Positions 40,332-48,261 of a DNA stretch of 64,000 nt are shown here, in pieces. Every line of letters begins with the position of its first letter. Within the stretch, counting starts at the first letter, position 1. The translations under genes were made by a program, and so were the position numbers. Below the pieces are notes generated by a model that did not search any database, was not told the origin of the DNA, and worked only from the letters and a program-made list of their open reading frames with translations. This DNA is from Modestobacter versicolor (GTDB taxonomy: Bacteria > Actinomycetota > Actinomycetes > Mycobacteriales > Geodermatophilaceae): NCBI RefSeq assembly GCF_014195485.1, contig NZ_JACIBU010000001.1, forward strand, positions 186,001 through 250,000, in the 5' to 3' direction.

Positions 40332-41405
40332 TCACCGGCCGGCGCCGGGTTCGGCGACCGGGGCGGCCGGCCGGTCGAGCGCCGCTGGGTCGGCGAACAG
40401 CGCGGCGGCCGGGCCGGTGCCGGCGATCGCGTCGGCGGCCAGCACCACGGCGGCCGCCGTCCAGGTGGTGCGCTCGACCGGCCAGCGGGCGTCGTCGGCG
40501 TAGACCAGGCCGGTCCAGTAGGAGCCGTCGTCGGCGCGCAGGTGCTGCATGGACGCCAGCTGCTCGGTGGCGTCGTCGACCCGGCCGACGGCGGCGAGGG
40601 CCAGGGCGAGCTCGCAGGTCTCCGCCCCGGTCACCCACGGCCGGTCGGCGACGCAGCGCACGCCCAGCCCGGGGACGACGAAGGTGTCCCAGCCCGCCGC
40701 GAGCCGCTCGGTGGCCGCCGGGCCGGTGACCGCGCCGGCCAGCACCGGGTAGTACCAGTCCATCGAGTACCGCGACCGGTCGGCGAACGCGGCGGGGTCC
40801 TCGCGCAGGGTGCGGCCGAGGTCGGCGGCGGCGAGGTCCCAGTCCGGCTGCTCGTGGCCGACCAGCCCGGCGAGGGCGATGCCGGCCCGCAGCGCCTGGT
40901 ACAGGCTCGCGTTGCCGGTGAGCAGCGCGGTGTCGTCGGGGGTGCCGTCGGGGCGCAGCGCCCAGCTGATCGCGCCGCTGGGCAGCTGCATGGCCGTCAC
41001 CAGGTCCAGCGCGCGGCGCACGGCCGGCCAGAGCCGGTCGACCAGCTGCTCGTCGCCGGTGCACAGCCAGGAGTGCCAGACCCCGACGGCGAGGTAGCCG
41101 GCGTGGTTGCTCTCCACGGCCGGGGCGGTGACCGCGCCGTCGCGGTACTCCGCGGCCCACGAGCCGTCGGGGCGCTGCCGGCCGGCCAGCCAGGTGTAGG
41201 CGGCGCGGGCCCGATCGTGCCGGCCGCCGACGTCGAGGGCCATCGCGGCCTCGACGGAGTCCCAGGCGTCCAGCTGCCCGCCGCGGAACCAGGGCAGGGC
41301 TCCGTCGGCGGCCTGCTCGGCGGCGATCGCGGCGACGGTCTGGTTCAGCTGGTCGGCGCTGAGCACCCCCGGCACCTCGGGCAGCGCCGGGACGAGCTCA
41401 GGCAC
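40332..41405 (-). CDS. Alpha/alpha-toroid (prenyltransferase/terpene-cyclase-like) protein
   Basis: 357 residues, mostly alpha helical with repeated QxxDGxW-type turns: EQAADGALPWF, GRQRPDGSWAAE, LPSGAISWALR and LRADDGSYWTGL. These are the repeats of the terpenoid-cyclase/prenyltransferase toroid and of related glycosidase-like barrels. Neither the DxDD acid motif of squalene cyclases nor zinc ligands of protein prenyltransferases are visible. It may be a glycan-acting hydrolase, a lipid-carrier enzyme or a non-catalytic toroid. The GTG start overlaps the end of the methyltransferase gene by 8 bases, so it is co-translated with it and the GT4 gene. The real function is unknown. Confidence 0.7.
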   Translation of the reverse strand: MPELVPALPEVPGVLSADQLNQTVAAIAAEQAADGALPWFRGGQLDAWDSVEAAMALDVGGRHDRARAAYTWLAGRQRPDGSWAAEYRDGAVTAPAVESNHAGYLAVGVWHSWLCTGDEQLVDRLWPAVRRALDLVTAMQLPSGAISWALRPDGTPDDTALLTGNASLYQALRAGIALAGLVGHEQPDWDLAAADLGRTLREDPAAFADRSRYSMDWYYPVLAGAVTGPAATERLAAGWDTFVVPGLGVRCVADRPWVTGAETCELALALAAVGRVDDATEQLASMQHLRADDGSYWTGLVYADDARWPVERTTWTAAAVVLAADAIAGTGPAAALFADPAALDRPAAPVAEPGAGR

Positions 41406-42237
41406 TCGCCAGGGCCTGGCCGGGGTCGGCCGGCTGCGCCGCCGTGGCCGCCGTGGCCGCCGTGGCCGCCGTGGCCGCCGTGGCCGCCGTGGCCGCCGTG
41501 GCCGCCGTGGCCGCTTGCGCCGCCGGGGTCGCCGGCTTGTCGGCGTAGATGACGAAGCTCTTGCCGAGCAACGGGTCGAGCAGCCGCTCCGCGGTGCGGG
41601 TCAGCCACGGCCGCCGGGTGAGGTCCCAGACGAGCAGCCGGTGGTAGGCGCGCACGGCAGCGGTGTCCCGGTCGACCCCCACGGCGCACTTGAGCCACCA
41701 GTACGGCGCGTGCAGGGCGTGCGCGTGGTGGGTGTCGGTGGGCTGCAGCCCGACGGTCGCGAGCCGCTCCCACAGCTGGTCGCCGCGGTAGATGCGGATG
41801 TGCCCGCCCTCGTTCGCGTGGTACGCGTCGGACAGCGCCCAGCAGATCCGCTCCGGGCCGTACCGGGGCACGGTCACCGCCACCCGGCCGCCGGGGCGGA
41901 GCACCCGGGCGATCTCGGCGAACGCGGCCCGGTCGTCGGGGATGTGCTCCAGGACCTCCGACGCGATGACCCGGTCGACGCTGGCGTCGGGCACCGGCAG
42001 CGCGCGCAGGTCGCCGCGGGCCACGGCGGCCGAGGCGCCCGCGGGTGCCTCGCCGGCTGCCGCGATGGCGCCGAGCCACTCTTGGGTGGTGGCCACCTCG
42101 TGCTGACCCCAGTCGACGGCGAGCACCGAGGCGCCGCGGCGGTAGGCCTCGAAGGCGTGCCGGCCCTCGCCGCAGCCCAGGTCCAGGACCCGCATGCCGG
42201 CCCGGACGTCGAGCAGGTCGTAGTCGACGGTCAGCAC
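41398..42237 (-). CDS. Class I SAM methyltransferase with low-complexity Ala/Thr tail
   Basis: 279 residues. MRVLDLGCGEGRHAFEAYRRGASVLAVDWG contains methyltransferase motif I (DLGCGEG), with DASVDRVIASEVLEHIPDDRAAFAEIARVLRPGGRVAVTVPR as motifs II-III of the UbiE/MenG-like group. The acceptor is unknown; the context (GT4 upstream, toroid and GT2 downstream) suggests a sugar or lipid-linked glycan. The C-terminus carries a run of Ala-Ala-Thr encoded by a 9-bp tandem repeat (41441-41512) before QPADPGQALASA. The GTG overlaps the end of the GT4 gene by 7 bases; an alternative start is not needed. Confidence 0.83.
   Translation of the reverse strand: MLTVDYDLLDVRAGMRVLDLGCGEGRHAFEAYRRGASVLAVDWGQHEVATTQEWLGAIAAAGEAPAGASAAVARGDLRALPVPDASVDRVIASEVLEHIPDDRAAFAEIARVLRPGGRVAVTVPRYGPERICWALSDAYHANEGGHIRIYRGDQLWERLATVGLQPTDTHHAHALHAPYWWLKCAVGVDRDTAAVRAYHRLLVWDLTRRPWLTRTAERLLDPLLGKSFVIYADKPATPAAQAATAATAATAATAATAATAATAATAAQPADPGQALASA
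41441..41512. repeat. Eight copies of a 9-bp tandem repeat
   Basis: GCCGTGGCC is repeated exactly eight times from 41441. Because the unit is 9 bases, copy number changes keep the methyltransferase frame and lengthen or shorten an Ala/Ala/Thr tail. Perfect short repeats of this type expand and contract by slippage. Confidence 0.95.
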
Positions 42238-43559
42238 GCGGCGCTCCCGGTGGCCCGGCCCGTGCCAGGTCCGGTGCCGCCGTTCGCTTCGCCGGTGCTG
42301 CCGGTGCTGCCGGTCGCCGCCCGGCGGTCGAGGACCTCCGCGTACCACTCGGCGGTGCGCTCGGCCGTGCGCCGCCAGGTGTAGGCGCCCAGCACCCGGG
42401 CCCGGCCGGCCCGGCCCAGCTGCTCCTGCAGGGAGGGGTGGTCCAGCACCAGCTGCAGGGCCTCGGCCAACCGGCCGACGTCGCCGGCCGGCACCTGCAC
42501 CCCGGCGTGCGAGCCGACGACCTCCGGCAGGGCACCGGCGTCGGTCGTCACCAGCGGGGTGCCGCACGCCATGGCCTCGACGGCGGGCAGCGAGAAGCCC
42601 TCGTAGAGCGAGGGGATCGCGACCACGGTGGCGGTCTGCAGCAGCCGCACCAGCTCGTCGGTGGGCACCGGGCCGGTGAAGCGGACGGCGTCGCCGAGCC
42701 CCAGCCGGTCCAGCGCCGTGGCCGCCGGCCCGCCCGGGCGGGCGGTGCCGACGACGGTCAGCCGGACGTCGCGCTCGGTGCGCAGCTTCGCCACCGCCTC
42801 CAGCAGGTGCACCAGCCCCTTGAGCGGCACGTCGGCGCTGGTGGTGACCACGATGGAGGCCGGCTCCCGCACGGCGTCGTCCGCCGGGGGCCGGAAGACG
42901 TCCGGGTCGATGCCCACCGGGATGACCTGCACCGCGGAGCCGGGCACGCCCATGTGCCGGGCGATGTCGCGGCGGGAGCTCTCCGAGACGGTGGTGATCC
43001 CGTCCAGCCGCTGCGCGACCCGGGCCTGCATGGCGGTGAAGGCGTACCAGCGGCGCAGCGTCAGCCGCTTGCGCAGGCCGGCGGCCGCGGCCAGCTCCAG
43101 GTCGCGGTCGATGGCGATCGGGTGGTGCACCGTCGCGACGGTCGGCAGCCCGCGGCGGCGCAGCTGCAGCAGGCCGTAGCCCAGCGACTGGTTGTCGTGG
43201 ACCAGGTCGAACTCGCCGGTGCGCCGGCCGAGCAGCCGGGCCGCCCGCAGGGTGAAGGTCAGCGGCTCGGGGAACCCGGCGGTGCACATGGTCGCCCACT
43301 CTGCGACGTCGACCAGGCTCCGGAACTCGCTGGGACGCGGCGTCCGGAACGGGTCGGGCTCCCGGTAGAGGTCCAGGCTGGGCACCCGCGTCAGCGGGAC
43401 GCCCTCGTCGAGCTCGGGGTAGGGCTGGCCGCTCAGCACCTCGACCCGGTGCCCCAGCTCGCGCAGCTCGCGGGACAGCGCCCGGACGTAGACGCCCTGG
43501 CCACCGCCGTGGGGCTTGCTCCGGTAGGACAGCAGTGCCACCCGCAGCGACCGTCCCAT
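42231..43559 (-). CDS. Family 4 glycosyltransferase (GT-B)
   Basis: 442 residues, GT-B fold of two Rossmann domains. LRVALLSYRSKPHGGGQGVYVRALSRELRELGHRVEVLSG is the N-terminal acceptor domain with the glycine loop. VIPVGIDPDVFRP, ADVPLKGLVHLLEAVAKL, LTVVGTARPGG and PSLYEGFSLPAVEAMACGTPLVTTDAGALPEVVG (EGFSLPxxEAMACG) form the donor-sugar domain. A Gly/Ser/Thr-rich tail ends the protein. It would transfer a nucleotide sugar, retaining configuration, at the cytoplasmic face. The ATG at 43559 is 6 bases from TAGAGT on the minus strand. It is the first gene of the cluster GT4-methyltransferase-toroid, followed by two GT2 genes. Confidence 0.9.
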   Translation of the reverse strand: MGRSLRVALLSYRSKPHGGGQGVYVRALSRELRELGHRVEVLSGQPYPELDEGVPLTRVPSLDLYREPDPFRTPRPSEFRSLVDVAEWATMCTAGFPEPLTFTLRAARLLGRRTGEFDLVHDNQSLGYGLLQLRRRGLPTVATVHHPIAIDRDLELAAAAGLRKRLTLRRWYAFTAMQARVAQRLDGITTVSESSRRDIARHMGVPGSAVQVIPVGIDPDVFRPPADDAVREPASIVVTTSADVPLKGLVHLLEAVAKLRTERDVRLTVVGTARPGGPAATALDRLGLGDAVRFTGPVPTDELVRLLQTATVVAIPSLYEGFSLPAVEAMACGTPLVTTDAGALPEVVGSHAGVQVPAGDVGRLAEALQLVLDHPSLQEQLGRAGRARVLGAYTWRRTAERTAEWYAEVLDRRAATGSTGSTGEANGGTGPGTGRATGSAAC

Positions 43560-43680
43560 GCCCGGACTCTAACCAGCCGCGCCCGCCGCTCCCGGAGCCC
43601 TCCCGGACGCCCCGGCCGCCGCGCCGGGCCGCCGGGGACCGCGCTCGCCGGCGGCCGACCGGGCCTGGCAGGGTGCGGGC

Positions 43681-43974
43681 ATGCTGCGTCACGTCGTGCT
43701 CTTCACCTGGACCGAGGACACCGACCACGAGACCCGGGAGGCCACGCTCGCCGCGCTGCGCCGGCTGCCCGAGGAGGTCGGCGGGATGACCGCCCTCGCC
43801 GTCGGCCCGGACGCAGGCCTGGTTGAGGGCAACGCGCACACCGCGCTGGTGGCCGACTTCCCCGACGTCGAGGCCTTCCGTGCCTACGCCGGCGACGCCC
43901 GGCACCTGGAGGTCATCGCCGAGCACGTCAAGCCGCACCTGGCCGGCCGGACCGCGGTCCAGTACGAGGTCTGA
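43681..43974 (+). CDS. Dabb-domain (stress-responsive A/B barrel) protein
   Basis: 97 residues, a single dimeric alpha-beta barrel domain. The start MLRHVVLFTWTEDTDHETREATLAALRRLPEEV and HTALVADFPDVEAFRAYAGDARHLEVIAEHVKPHL match the Dabb family. Function is unclear; members are small soluble proteins induced by stress or fused to enzymes. It lies divergent from the GT4 gene with 121 bases between. The ATG is 6 bases after CAGGGT, again the leaderless pattern. Confidence 0.85.
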   Translation: MLRHVVLFTWTEDTDHETREATLAALRRLPEEVGGMTALAVGPDAGLVEGNAHTALVADFPDVEAFRAYAGDARHLEVIAEHVKPHLAGRTAVQYEV

Positions 43975-44022
43975 GCGGTGGTCCGCTGGCCTGACGCCAG
44001 CGGACGGAACTAGGGTCCGGGC

Positions 44023-44781
44023 ATGATCACCACTGCTCGGCGCCGTCAGCTGGGACTGCTCTCCGCCGGCCTGCTGGGCGCCGCGGCCCTCGCCGGCTGC
44101 GGCTCCGAGGTGGCGGGTGACGCCTCGGAGGGCACCCCGTCCAGCTCGGCCGGGTCCTCGTCGGCGGGTGGGAGCACCGGCGCCCTCGACGACGTCGAGG
44201 ACCTCTCGGCCGGGCTGCTGCCCGCCGACGCGTTCGGCGCCGGCGCCCAGGCGACCCCGATCACCGCCGACCAGCTCGAGGGTCAGACCCAGCTGGGGAT
44301 CGGTACGGAGGACCTCACGATCACCCCGGAGAGCTGTGCCCCCGCGGTGAAGTCGGTGCAGCCGGGCCTGGAGGACATCGAGGGCCTCGGCGCGCAGACG
44401 GTGACGGTCGGCTCCGGTGCGACGGTGCAGGTCCTCGCCTCGGGCGAGGGCATCACCGAGGGGGTGGACCAGCTGGCCGGCACGGTGGACTCCTGCCCCG
44501 AGGCGACGATCAGCTCCCCGGAGATCGGCACCGCCACCGTCACCTTCGCCGCGCTGGAGGTGCCCGACGTGGGCGACGGGTCGGCCGGGCTGACCATGAC
44601 CGTGTCGATCCCCGGACCCGGTGGCCAGCCGGTGACCGTGCCGGTGCTGCTCGGCATGGCGCGGGACGGTGACCGGCTGGTCAGCCTGACCTCGACCGAC
44701 CCGACCGGTGCGCTCGACGCAGCCGCGTTCGCCGACCTGTTCCAGCAGGCCTACGACCACCAGGCCGATGCGCTCGACTGA
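44023..44781 (+). CDS. Lipoprotein of unknown function
   Basis: 252 residues. A signal peptide (MITTARRRQLGLLSAGLLGAA) ends in the lipobox LAGC, with Cys26 as the lipid-bearing residue. A Ser/Gly/Ala-rich linker (about residues 37-52) follows, then a domain of about 200 residues with two cysteines (C105, C158 region) and no catalytic motif. It looks like the LpqN/LpqT-like or DUF5642-type family of actinobacterial surface lipoproteins, which I cannot settle. The protein would sit on the outer face of the membrane. The ATG is 6 bases after TAGGGT (44011-44016). A long hairpin follows the stop. Confidence 0.8.
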   Translation: MITTARRRQLGLLSAGLLGAAALAGCGSEVAGDASEGTPSSSAGSSSAGGSTGALDDVEDLSAGLLPADAFGAGAQATPITADQLEGQTQLGIGTEDLTITPESCAPAVKSVQPGLEDIEGLGAQTVTVGSGATVQVLASGEGITEGVDQLAGTVDSCPEATISSPEIGTATVTFAALEVPDVGDGSAGLTMTVSIPGPGGQPVTVPVLLGMARDGDRLVSLTSTDPTGALDAAAFADLFQQAYDHQADALD

Positions 44782-44788
44782 GCCGGCG

Positions 44789-44838
44789 GGCCGGTGGCGG
44801 GGCGGGGTGCGCATGTCCCGACCCTGCCCCCACCGGCC
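44789..44838 (+). terminator. Long hairpin after the lipoprotein gene
   Basis: GGCCGGTGG at 44789-44797 pairs with 44830-44838, and GGGGC with GCCCC inside it, interrupted by one unpaired base. It begins 7 bases after the stop. No T-run. Confidence 0.55.
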
Positions 44839-44933
44839 ACCCCGGTGCTGCCCGCCGTCCACAGGCGGGGGCTCCGTCCACAACCTCGGCTGAGCCCTCC
44901 CGCCGCGGCGGCCGCCGCAGCAGCGTCTCCGGC

Positions 44934-46013
44934 ATGCCCGATGCCGACCCGCCGCTCACCGTCCGCCTCACCGACCCCGGGGACGTCGCCGCCGCGCTGC
45001 CCCACCTGCTCGGCTTCCGCCCGGAGGAGTCGCTGGTGGTGGTGAGCCTGCGCGGCGCCACCGGGCTGCGGCTCGGTCTCACCGCACGGGTCGACCTGCC
45101 CGCGCCCGAGCACCGGGAGCTCGTGCTTCGCGGGCTGGTCCGGTCCCTGGCCACCGACCGGCCCGACGCCGTGCTGCTCCTCGTGGTGAGCGAGGACGAG
45201 GACGACTCGGCCGTCCCGCCGGAGCGCCCCTGGGCCGGTCGCCTCCCCGAACTGCCGCACCGGCCACTGGTGCACGAGGCGGTGCTGGCCTTCGACGGCG
45301 CGGGGATCGCCGTGCGCGAGGCGCTGCTGGTGCGGCGGGGTCGGTGGTGGTCCTACGACTGCACCGGCGGGTGCTGCCTGCCGCACGCCGGCACACCGCT
45401 GCCGGCCGGCACCAGCGAGCTCGCCGCGGCCGCCGCGTTGACCGGTCAGGTCGTCGAGCGCGACCGGGCGGCGCTGGTCCGGCGGATCGCCCCGGTCGGC
45501 TTCCTGGCCGCCGCCGGGATGGCCCAGGCGTGCGACGAGGTCGGCGACGACCTGGCCCGCCGCGCCGCCGAGCTGGGCTGGGACGAGGTGGTCGAGGAGG
45601 GCTGGGCCGCGGTGCAGGCTGCCGTCGAGGCCGCCGGGCCCGGCTCGGTCGAGCGGTTGACCGACCGGCAGGTCGCCCGGCTGGCGTGGGCGCTGCGCGA
45701 CGTCGACCTGCGCGACCGGGCCCTGGGCCTGGCGCTGAGCCGCTCGGCCGCCGCCGCCGAGGCGGTGTGGACCGAGCTGACCCGGCGGGCGCCGGCACCG
45801 CTGGACGCGGCGCCGGCGACCCTGCTGGCGGTGACCGCCTGGGTGCGCGGTGACGGGGCGCTGGCCAACGTGGCGCTGGAGCGGGCGCTGGGCAGCGAGC
45901 CCAGCTACAGCTTCGCCGTCCTCCTCCGCTCGGCGCTGGACGCGTGCCTGCGACCGGCCGAGATCCGCCGGCTCATCCGGGAGGCGGGTGCGCCCCGGGA
46001 CGCCCGGCGGTGA
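44934..46013 (+). CDS. DUF4192 protein
   Basis: 359 residues, in line with the actinobacterial DUF4192 family. The hallmark start is LTVRLTDPGDVAAALPHLLGFRPEESLVVVSLRG; further on come LLVVSEDEDDSA and RGRWWSYDCTGGCCLPHAGTPLP, the family's Cys-containing motif. Function is unknown. No signal peptide, so it is cytoplasmic. The ATG lies 7 bases after CAGCGT (44921-44926). Two loosely DnaA-box-like words in the 150-bp gap before it are not convincing. It ends 4 bases before the convergent S9 peptidase gene. Confidence 0.85.
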   Translation: MPDADPPLTVRLTDPGDVAAALPHLLGFRPEESLVVVSLRGATGLRLGLTARVDLPAPEHRELVLRGLVRSLATDRPDAVLLLVVSEDEDDSAVPPERPWAGRLPELPHRPLVHEAVLAFDGAGIAVREALLVRRGRWWSYDCTGGCCLPHAGTPLPAGTSELAAAAALTGQVVERDRAALVRRIAPVGFLAAAGMAQACDEVGDDLARRAAELGWDEVVEEGWAAVQAAVEAAGPGSVERLTDRQVARLAWALRDVDLRDRALGLALSRSAAAAEAVWTELTRRAPAPLDAAPATLLAVTAWVRGDGALANVALERALGSEPSYSFAVLLRSALDACLRPAEIRRLIREAGAPRDARR

Positions 46014-46017
46014 CCGG

Positions 46018-48099
46018 TCACAGCAGCTCGGGGCGCTGCCACTCCTCGCCGAGCACGTGCTCGGCCAGGAACGCGATGACCGTCTCGTACCAGACCTGGG
46101 CGTTCCCGGGGGTGAGCACCCAGTGGTTCTCGTCCGGGAAGTAGAGGAACTTCGACGGGACGCCGCGCTTCTGCAGGTCGTACCAGAGCCGCAGGCCCTC
46201 GCCGATCGGCACGCGGTAGTCCTTGTCGCCGTGGATGACCAGCATCGGCGTCCGGATGGCGTCGGCGTACCGGTGCGGCGAGTTCTGGTCGTACCGCTTG
46301 GGCTCGGTCAGCGGGTCGCCGAACTCGCGCTGCCAGTACCAGGCCGCGTCGGTCGTGCCGCTGAAGCCGTCCAGGTGCCAGAGGCTTGCGTGGGTCACGA
46401 TCGCCTTGAACCGGTCGGTCTGGGTGGCGACCCAGTTGGCCATGTAGCCGCCGAACGACCCGCCCATCGCCGCGGTCCGGGTCTCGTCGATCTCCGGCAG
46501 CTGCTCCGCGGCGTCCACGGCGGCCATCAGGTCGGTGTAGGGCTCGGCGCCCCACTCGCCCCAGCCACGGCGCACGAAGTCCTGGCCGAACCCCTGCGAC
46601 AGCCCGGGGTTGGGCAGGAGCACCGCGTACCCCCGGGCGGCGAGCACCCAGGGCGTCCAGCGCCACGACCACGAGTTCCAGCTCATCAGCGGGCCACCGT
46701 GGATCCACAGCAGCAGCGGGGCGGGCTGCTCCGCGCTGGCCCCCTCCGGCAGCACCAGCCAGGACTGCACCCGGCTGCCGTCGGCGGCGGTGGCGTCCAG
46801 CTCGCGCAACGTGCCGGGCAGGCTGCTGATCGTGCCCGGGTTGGGCAGCGGCGCCGGGTCCTGCCCGGTGGCGTGCGGGTCGAGCCGCACCGGCACCGGC
46901 GGGGTGTCGTAGCCCGAGCGCAGCGCGTACAGGGCGCTGCCGTCCCGGGCGACCTGGAGGTCGCTGTAGGCGCCCTGGTCGGTCAGCCGCACCGGGGTGC
47001 CGCCGTCGAGGTCCACCCGGAACAGCGCGTGCCGGCCGTCGTCGTCGGCCAGGAAGTACACCGCGTCGCCGTCCGCCGCGAACTGCGGAGCGCTCGGCCA
47101 GCGGTCGAAGCCCGGGGTCAGCTCACGGGTCTCCGCGCTCGCCAGGTCGACCAGCAGCAGCGTGTAGTCCGGCGGCTCGGCGAACGAGGACCGGGACTCG
47201 CGGACGCAGACGACCCGGCCCGAGTCGGGGGAGAAGGCGGCCGAGTGGACGTCGGCCTGCGGGTCGTCGACGAGCACCCGGGTGTCCCCGGTGGCGACCT
47301 CGACCACGACCAGCCGCGAGCGACGGCCGGCGGGACCGTCGGGCACGTCCTCGCTGCGGACCAGGGACCGGCCGTCGGGGGACAGCGCGACGTCGTCACC
47401 GGCGCCGAGCGGCGGCCCGGCGTCCGGGGTGAGGTCCCGCCACTCCGGGGCGTCGGCCGTCGCGCCCGGGCCCGGCTCCGCCGGCAGCTGCCCCACCCAG
47501 TAGACGTGCGGCACGGCGGGGCCCAGGTCGTGGTCCCAGAAGCGCACCGGGTAGCTCTCGTGCAGCACCGCGCTGACGCCGGCGTCCTTACGGGCGGCCC
47601 GGCGCTCCTTGTCGGCGTCCGCGTCGGCGGCGCCCGGCATCGTGGAGGCCACCACCGCGAGGTCGCCGGTGTCGGCGGCGACCGCGACCCCGCTGATGCC
47701 GTGCGGCCGCTGCAGCACCAGGCGCGCCTCGCCGCCTCCGGCGGGCAGGCTCCACAGCGACCCGGTGGGCTCGCCACCGTCCTTGCCGGCGTCGGGGTCC
47801 GGTCGGGTCGAGGTGAACAGCAGGTCCCCGTGCGGGGTGAACTGCGGGGCGGACTCGCCTGCGGCCCCGCGGGTGAGCCGGCGTGGCTCCCGCTGCCCGG
47901 CCGGGTCGACCTCCCACAGCGCCGACTGCCACTTCTTGCCCTCGGCGTCGAGGGTGGCCACCGAGGTGACCAGCCGGGTGCCGTCGGGGGAGAGGGCCAG
48001 ACCGCCGAGCCGCGGCAGGGCGACGAAGTCGGCCAGCCGGTGGAAGGGGCTGGGCGGGGGCGTCTCGACGGTCTCGTCGGCAACGGGGGAGTCGCTCAC
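46018..48099 (-). CDS. S9-family prolyl oligopeptidase-like peptidase
   Basis: 693 residues. Residues 1 to about 430 form a seven-bladed propeller with repeated SPDGTRLVTS-like blades (LALSPDGTRLVTSVATLD, VALSPDGRSLVRSED, AAFSPDSGRVVCVRES). The C-terminal alpha/beta hydrolase domain has nucleophile Ser548 in GGSFGGYM, Asp627 in HGDKDYRVP and His659 in DENHW. This is the acylaminoacyl-peptidase/DPP branch, which trims short peptides. No signal peptide, so it is cytoplasmic. The GTG at 48099 has AGAGAGAAGG upstream. A perfect 10-bp dyad lies over the probable -35 region (48149-48179). Confidence 0.93.
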   Translation of the reverse strand: MSDSPVADETVETPPPSPFHRLADFVALPRLGGLALSPDGTRLVTSVATLDAEGKKWQSALWEVDPAGQREPRRLTRGAAGESAPQFTPHGDLLFTSTRPDPDAGKDGGEPTGSLWSLPAGGGEARLVLQRPHGISGVAVAADTGDLAVVASTMPGAADADADKERRAARKDAGVSAVLHESYPVRFWDHDLGPAVPHVYWVGQLPAEPGPGATADAPEWRDLTPDAGPPLGAGDDVALSPDGRSLVRSEDVPDGPAGRRSRLVVVEVATGDTRVLVDDPQADVHSAAFSPDSGRVVCVRESRSSFAEPPDYTLLLVDLASAETRELTPGFDRWPSAPQFAADGDAVYFLADDDGRHALFRVDLDGGTPVRLTDQGAYSDLQVARDGSALYALRSGYDTPPVPVRLDPHATGQDPAPLPNPGTISSLPGTLRELDATAADGSRVQSWLVLPEGASAEQPAPLLLWIHGGPLMSWNSWSWRWTPWVLAARGYAVLLPNPGLSQGFGQDFVRRGWGEWGAEPYTDLMAAVDAAEQLPEIDETRTAAMGGSFGGYMANWVATQTDRFKAIVTHASLWHLDGFSGTTDAAWYWQREFGDPLTEPKRYDQNSPHRYADAIRTPMLVIHGDKDYRVPIGEGLRLWYDLQKRGVPSKFLYFPDENHWVLTPGNAQVWYETVIAFLAEHVLGEEWQRPELL

Positions 48100-48148
48100 C
48101 GGGGCCTTCTCTCTGCGCGTCCGGACGGGTCGGGGCCGAGCGTAGTGA

Positions 48149-48179
48149 GCCAGGTCGTGAGCGGTGCGAACGACCTGGC
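48149..48179. promoter_or_regulatory. Perfect 10-bp dyad in the S9 peptidase promoter
   Basis: GCCAGGTCGT at 48149-48158 pairs exactly with ACGACCTGGC at 48170-48179 (11-base spacer). On the minus strand a -10-like TACGCT lies at 48144 down to 48139, so the dyad covers the -35 region of the peptidase promoter. The regulator is unknown; a hairpin role is also possible. Confidence 0.45.
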
Positions 48180-48199
48180 CGGAGGAGCTGCCCGGGACG

Positions 48200-48237
48200 A
48201 CGAGAGCCGCGGTCCCGGAGGGGACCGCGGCTCTCGT
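48200..48237 (-). terminator. Strong terminator hairpin of ideR
   Basis: A perfect 17-bp stem (48200-48216 with 48221-48237) and 4-base loop lies 24 bases past the ideR stop. No T-run, but very stable. Confidence 0.85.
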
Positions 48238-48261
48238 GGAGCGGTGCTGGGGGGTGCTGCG

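Noticed and set aside
41441-41512. Tandem repeat as a CRISPR array
   Set aside because: Nine-base units without spacers inside a coding gene; no cas genes in the window.
38481-43559. Horizontal transfer of the glycan cluster
   Set aside because: Base composition and codon style look the same as the neighbours, and no integrase, transposase, tRNA or flanking repeat is present.
44860-44885. Two words close to DnaA boxes (CCGTCCACA) before the DUF4192 gene
   Set aside because: Two mismatches each, only two copies, and no dnaA, dnaN or AT-rich element nearby. Not an origin.
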